Shown here: positions 8,291-11,210 of the stretch, in pieces
Numbering within the stretch: position 1 is the first letter of the stretch
Layout of the letters: each line of letters opens with the position of its first letter
DNA from: Helicostylum pulchrum
Taxonomy: Eukaryota > Mucoromycota > Mucoromycetes > Mucorales > Mucoraceae
DNA: 11,210 nucleotides
Reading direction: 5' to 3'
NCBI GenBank assembly: GCA_025677825.1
Contig: JAIXMO010000151.1
Location: 1-11,210, forward strand
The notes under the pieces: model-generated
What the model was told of the DNA's origin: nothing
Seen by the model: the letters and a program-made list of their open reading frames with translations, nothing else
Databases searched by the model: none
Made by a program: the position numbers and the translations under genes

Positions 8291-9542
8291 CTGGGACCTA
8301 TCTTAAACCGTGGCCCTTATTATAAAAGGACATCAACTATCGATTCGTATTTTTATCGCAGAAAAATTGAATTCCATATCCAGCTTGCAGTAATTAGAGA
8401 CTATTTTAGATTTCCTGTTCAAACATCTATTCTTGCTTGTCGTCAAATCTCTCAAGTTGCATTAACAAGTATAAGCAGAGACTGTGCTTTAATAATGTCA
8501 AGTGATTATATTACACACTATTTTGGTGATGATGTCCGTCTCGGCGATACCCCTGGTTGCCACCACATTCAAATAGACGAGTCAAAGTTTGGAAAAAGAA
8601 AGTATAATGCCGGCCGTCATGTAGAAGGCGTTTGGGTCTTTGGTCTTGTTGAGGCATTACAAACAGAAGAACCAAATGTATACAGAGCTGGAAAACTTAT
8701 GGTTTGCACCGTACCAAATAGAACTGCCAACACTTTGCTTCCAATTATTTATCGCATGTGTAGACGTGGTACTATTATTAGATCAGACGGTTGGAGTGCA
8801 TACAATGGTTTACATCCTAGTGATGCTAGCAGTAGAGTTAGCGAAACTGTTCACGAAAATGGAAGTCGTACTCGAGTTGCTATCTACAGTAATCTAGAGC
8901 AATACCAAAATGGGAACTATTTCTTTCGTCAACATCAAGTTGTGAATCACTCACTTAGTTACGTTGGTCGCGATACTGTTCTTGGTAACAACACAATTGA
9001 AATGATAAACACGAACATGATAGAAGGTGTTTGGAGAGATATGAAGCTGAAGATTGACAAGAGAAACTACACCGTGAGTAATTTGCCTGGAAAGCTGATG
9101 GAGTATCTCTGGCGTAGAGCAAACAAGTACAACATCAAAGCTGGAATGGAACGCTGTCTTAAGGAAATTTCATTCAATAATGATATTGCTAGCCGCGTGA
9201 TTGAAAATGACGATACTGGTATAATTACCCGAGGTGAAAATGGTAACCCACCTGAAGTTGAAGTGGCTTATCAAGCTAGAGCAGCAATTCGTAGAGCAGC
9301 TGATCTAAGAAGATACTTGGCAAGAAATAGAAGAACAAATACTGGATATGAAGAAGATGTGGCTCGCGTAATGTTGGGTAGAGCGTATGAAGATCAACGA
9401 CGCAGTTCTAATGTAACAGGATCCGAATCTGATGAGTCTAGTTCAAACGATAGTGATTTTTCTTTCGGTGACAGCGATCTTGATTACGATTTTGAAAACA
9501 CTACTTCTATCAATGTTCCTCCGCATGACCATGCTTCAACTA
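8103..9542 (+). mobile_element. Merlin (IS1595/ISXO2-like) DNA transposon, interrupted copy
   Basis: The element is defined by its transposase. The left boundary at 8103 is only a candidate (GG start, AT-rich octamer before it). The right part is cut at the TA dinucleotide 9541-9542 where a Tc1-type terminus begins. No right Merlin inverted repeat or duplicated octamer was found to the end of the window. It is probably inactive. Confidence 0.4.
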
Positions 9543-9574
9543 CAGTGACTCACAAAACTGTCCGAATGTTTTGA
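8291..9574 (+). CDS. Merlin transposase, DDE_Tnp_IS1595/ISXO2-like (N-terminus unresolved, C-terminus altered)
   Basis: The frame is open from just after a TAG at 8288-8290 to TGA at 9572-9574; the first ATG is 8495. The upstream part is clearly coding, since NRGPYYKRTS and YFYRRKIEFHIQLAVIRDYF resemble the pre-catalytic helical region of ISXO2-type transposases. ATG 8495 is therefore not the natural start. A Cys-x2-Cys zinc ribbon expected further upstream was not found. Counting from 8495, the catalytic motifs are IQIDESKFG (D28), IIRSDGWSAY (D98), VVNHSLSY and NMIEGVWRDMK (E177), all in family order. The region after about 240 is basic, then Ser/Asp-rich and acidic (about 305-340). The last ten residues (350-359) are encoded by the end of an inserted Tc1 element, so the natural C-terminus is lost. 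Family certain; functionality doubtful. Confidence 0.85.
   Translation: MGPILNRGPYYKRTSTIDSYFYRRKIEFHIQLAVIRDYFRFPVQTSILACRQISQVALTSISRDCALIMSSDYITHYFGDDVRLGDTPGCHHIQIDESKFGKRKYNAGRHVEGVWVFGLVEALQTEEPNVYRAGKLMVCTVPNRTANTLLPIIYRMCRRGTIIRSDGWSAYNGLHPSDASSRVSETVHENGSRTRVAIYSNLEQYQNGNYFFRQHQVVNHSLSYVGRDTVLGNNTIEMINTNMIEGVWRDMKLKIDKRNYTVSNLPGKLMEYLWRRANKYNIKAGMERCLKEISFNNDIASRVIENDDTGIITRGENGNPPEVEVAYQARAAIRRAADLRRYLARNRRTNTGYEEDVARVMLGRAYEDQRRSSNVTGSESDESSSNDSDFSFGDSDLDYDFENTTSINVPPHDHASTTVTHKTVRMF
9543..9568 (+). repeat. Left terminal inverted repeat of the Tc1 element
   Basis: It starts CAGTGACTCACAAAACTG after a TA. The segment 9548-9568 (21 bp) has an exact inverted copy at 9737-9757. In the Merlin frame it is read as TVTHKTVRM followed by F and a stop. 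Confidence 0.75.
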
Positions 9575-9736
9575 GATTTGGACTTTATATCGGCATAGCA
9601 TGTGCAATATCCATTTTTGGTTAAAACGTATCATATATCATTCGAAAGCGTGACGCGTGGCGCAACGTTTACATGCCTTATGTTGTACCAAAAATAGAAT
9701 AATGGCGGATATTTTAACCGTCAAAAAGCACCTCCT

Positions 9737-9757
9737 CATTCGGACAGTTTTGTGAGT
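9737..9757 (-). repeat. Inverted copy of the Tc1 terminus inside the 5' leader
   Basis: An exact 21-bp inverted match to 9548-9568. The terminal CAGTG and the TA expected at a real right end are absent: the next bases are TTTTCAAAAATA. It may be a damaged right end of a roughly 215-bp non-autonomous derivative, or an internal repeat of the Tc1 leader. Confidence 0.7.
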
Positions 9758-9906
9758 TTTTCAAAAATATCCTTTCTTTTAACAAAACCTATACCACAAT
9801 TCGAATAAAAGTTTTATACAAATAAAAAGCTTTCCCTATTTGCGCTGAACTTTTCCAGCTTTACAACAACAAAAAAATTCTATTGAAACATTAACTGAAA
9901 TCTCTA

Positions 9907-10813
9907 ATGAAACCAACATCTCAAAACAAGAAGGAATCAGTTATTTGCTTTTTACAAAAAGGGTTATCTACGCGTCAGGTGGCTGAAAAGCTTAGTATTA
10001 GTAAGTCAACCGTTGCTACAATCGGTAAAGAGTGTGATTCTGGTGTCACAAAGTCAAAAGGTGGTAGACCTAGTATCTTGTCGGATAGAAATAAAACATT
10101 TTGCGTACAAAAAGTAACACGTGACCGTGTTTCAAACGCCGTAAAAGTTACAAAGGCTCTTGAAAATGATTTTGGGATATCGTGTAACCCAGAAACAGTT
10201 CGTAGGGCACTCCGGGAAAAGGGTTTAGGTGCAGCCAAAACCATTGCTCAGTGTAGAAAATGTCAAACGCAGACTAGAATGGTGTCGGGCACATAGAGAT
10301 TGGACGATGGACGATTGGAAAAGAGTTATTTGGACAGATGAAACCAAGATTAATCGATTTAACTCCGATGGTCGCCAGTGGTGCTGGATTAGATCTGGTG
10401 AGACCATACAAAACAAACATTGTAAACTCACAGTTAAGCATGGTGGTGGTAATATTAAGCTTTGGAGTGCGATTTCATATACGGGTGTTGGTTGGATCTG
10501 TAAAATAGATGGTAATTTGAATAAAGTACTATATAAGGAAATATTGCAAGACGATCTAGAGCAAACAATCGAGTATGCCTGTGAGGAATTAGGACTAAAA
10601 CGCGAGCAGATCATCTTTCAGCAAGATAATGATCCAAAGCACACTTCCAATTTGGTCAAAGATTACTTAAAAGGGCAGTTCTACAAGAATATTGAATGGC
10701 CGGCACAATCACCGGACCTAAATCCAATTGAAAATATGTGGTCTTTATTGAAATGGAGATTAAATGATTACGAATCTGCACCAAAAGGAATGGAAGAATT
10801 AAATGAACGTTGA
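9907..10813 (+). pseudogene. Tc1 transposase pseudogene (frameshifted, C-terminally truncated)
   Basis: The first frame (from ATG 9907) holds two helix-turn-helix units: one around KGLSTRQVAEKLSISKSTVA and one ending ETVRRALREKGL, joined by a GRP-box-like GGRPSIL. Near 10215-10240 the homologous reading moves to the +1 frame (PLLSVENVKRRLEWCRAH), which fits a single-base insertion. The first frame runs out at a stop near 10294-10296. The second frame carries the catalytic domain: IWTDE (first Asp), FQQDNDPKHT (second Asp) and NPIENMW (Glu). Exactly 34 residues separate the second Asp from the Glu, the DD34E signature of Tc1. The protein stops at MEELNER, some tens of residues before the family's usual C-terminus, so the copy is doubly disabled. 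Confidence 0.9.
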
Positions 10814-10885
10814 TATATACACGCTATATATGCACACCTTTTGATTACTATTTTGAAGTCTACTTTGCTTCTTTATTTTGACAAG

Positions 10886-10912
10886 TATAGATTTACTACG
10901 GGTAAATCTATA
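10886..10912. repeat. Perfect 11-bp inverted repeat with 5-nt loop
   Basis: TATAGATTTAC at 10886-10896 and its exact complement at 10902-10912 flank TACGG. In RNA or single-stranded DNA this would fold into a hairpin. No T-run, Helitron CTRR end or other context assigns it a role. Confidence 0.6.
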
Positions 10913-10936
10913 ACGCGTGTATTTTCCTTATAAAAG

Positions 10937-11143
10937 ATGTCCGTGACACTGTTACGCAAATTTCCTATTCTTATTTATCGTGATCTGCTCACTCAAATAA
11001 TACCACAGACAACTCGGTCCGTTCACTTCCAGAAAAGGGTTACTTCTTGTATATTTGTTATGATGATTACTATTATGAACAACTCCCTATTTTACCATCG
11101 TCTGATTCAACTGTCATTGAAATCTTCTCATTCATATAAATAG
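10937..11143 (+). CDS. Doubtful short ORF, possible first exon of a host gene
   Basis: The 68-codon frame starts with ATG right after TATAAAAG, with an in-frame TAA shortly upstream. The first 30 residues (MSVTLLRKFPILIYRDLL and following) have coding-like composition and a YRDLL that faintly recalls LYR-motif mitochondrial proteins, but a single short motif is not enough to assign a family. The second half (many Met, Ile, Ser, Asn) looks noncoding. A donor such as GTATATTTG near 11050 could end a first exon, with the rest beyond the window. It may equally be chance. Confidence 0.2.
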   Translation: MSVTLLRKFPILIYRDLLTQIIPQTTRSVHFQKRVTSCIFVMMITIMNNSLFYHRLIQLSLKSSHSYK

Positions 11144-11210
11144 CCATTCTTTTCCCTTTCAAATAATAAAATCTTTTGCTTTACTTTTATCAATTTTATT
11201 GACTTATTAA

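Larger units (their letters stand above)
9543..10813 (+). mobile_element. Tc1/mariner element, left end present, right end missing
   Basis: The left end begins CAGTGACTCACAAAAC directly after TA (9541-9542), the usual Tc1 target and terminal sequence. It lies inside the Merlin coding frame, so this insertion is younger than Merlin. The transposase gene follows at 9907. No right-hand copy of the terminus was found between 10814 and 11210, and the coding sequence is itself cut short, so the right end is deleted or replaced. The 332 bases from 9575 to 9906 are AT-rich leader with no gene and include an inverted copy of the terminus at 9737-9757. Confidence 0.75.
10814..11210. other. Right flank, no convincing gene
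   Basis: AT-rich sequence follows the truncated Tc1 frame. It holds a perfect hairpin (10886-10912), a 68-codon open frame (10937-11143) described separately, and AATAAA-like sequence near 11164-11169. No Tc1 right terminus, Merlin right terminus or tRNA was recognised. Confidence 0.5.

Overview
The window looks like AT-rich, repeat-dominated DNA from a fungus, most likely an early-diverging lineage such as Mucoromycota. That placement is an inference. It rests on a tnp2-type CACTA transposase split by short introns of about 63-89 bp with good splice signals, on pyrimidine-rich tracts before start codons, and on the co-occurrence of CACTA, Merlin and Tc1 DNA transposons. Nothing is bacterial in character: there are no Shine-Dalgarno sites or operons. 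Almost all the recognisable content is transposon-derived, and no well-supported host gene is visible.

Layout. 1-1029 is AT-rich flank with a degenerate tRNA-Asp-like sequence on the minus strand (902-961). 1030-7880 is a structurally complete CACTA element. It has 13-bp perfect terminal inverted repeats starting CACTACAAAC, a 3-bp AAA duplication outside both ends, and two convergent multi-exon genes. The plus-strand gene (2018-5214, four exons) encodes an intact tnp2-family transposase of 989 residues. The minus-strand gene (6367-5296, three or four exons) encodes a 288- or 311-residue protein I cannot assign. The right end carries a dense TACGG/CCGTA subterminal array (7595-7867) and the left end only a few copies. 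Between the accessory gene and that array lies about 1.2 kb with no readable gene, which contains a strand-biased series of eight GGTAA motifs.

7884-8290 is AT-rich and may hold the left end of the next element. 8291-9574 is a Merlin (ISXO2/IS1595-like) transposase frame with a complete D-D-E domain but an unresolved N-terminus. Its last ten codons and stop are supplied by the left end of a Tc1/mariner element inserted at a TA dinucleotide (9541-9542). The Tc1 transposase (9907-10813) is broken by a +1 frameshift near 10215-10240, is cut short at its C-terminus, and shows no right inverted repeat. The last 400 bp hold an 11-bp-stem hairpin and one short ORF of doubtful status.

How the parts may work together. 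In the CACTA element the transposase should bind and cut the CACTA termini. By analogy with plant En/Spm and Tam1, which pair a tnp2-type transposase with a separate DNA-binding protein, the second gene is the obvious candidate for binding the subterminal TACGG repeats. That role is inferred from position only. The CACTA copy looks intact and potentially autonomous; the Merlin and Tc1 copies look dead.
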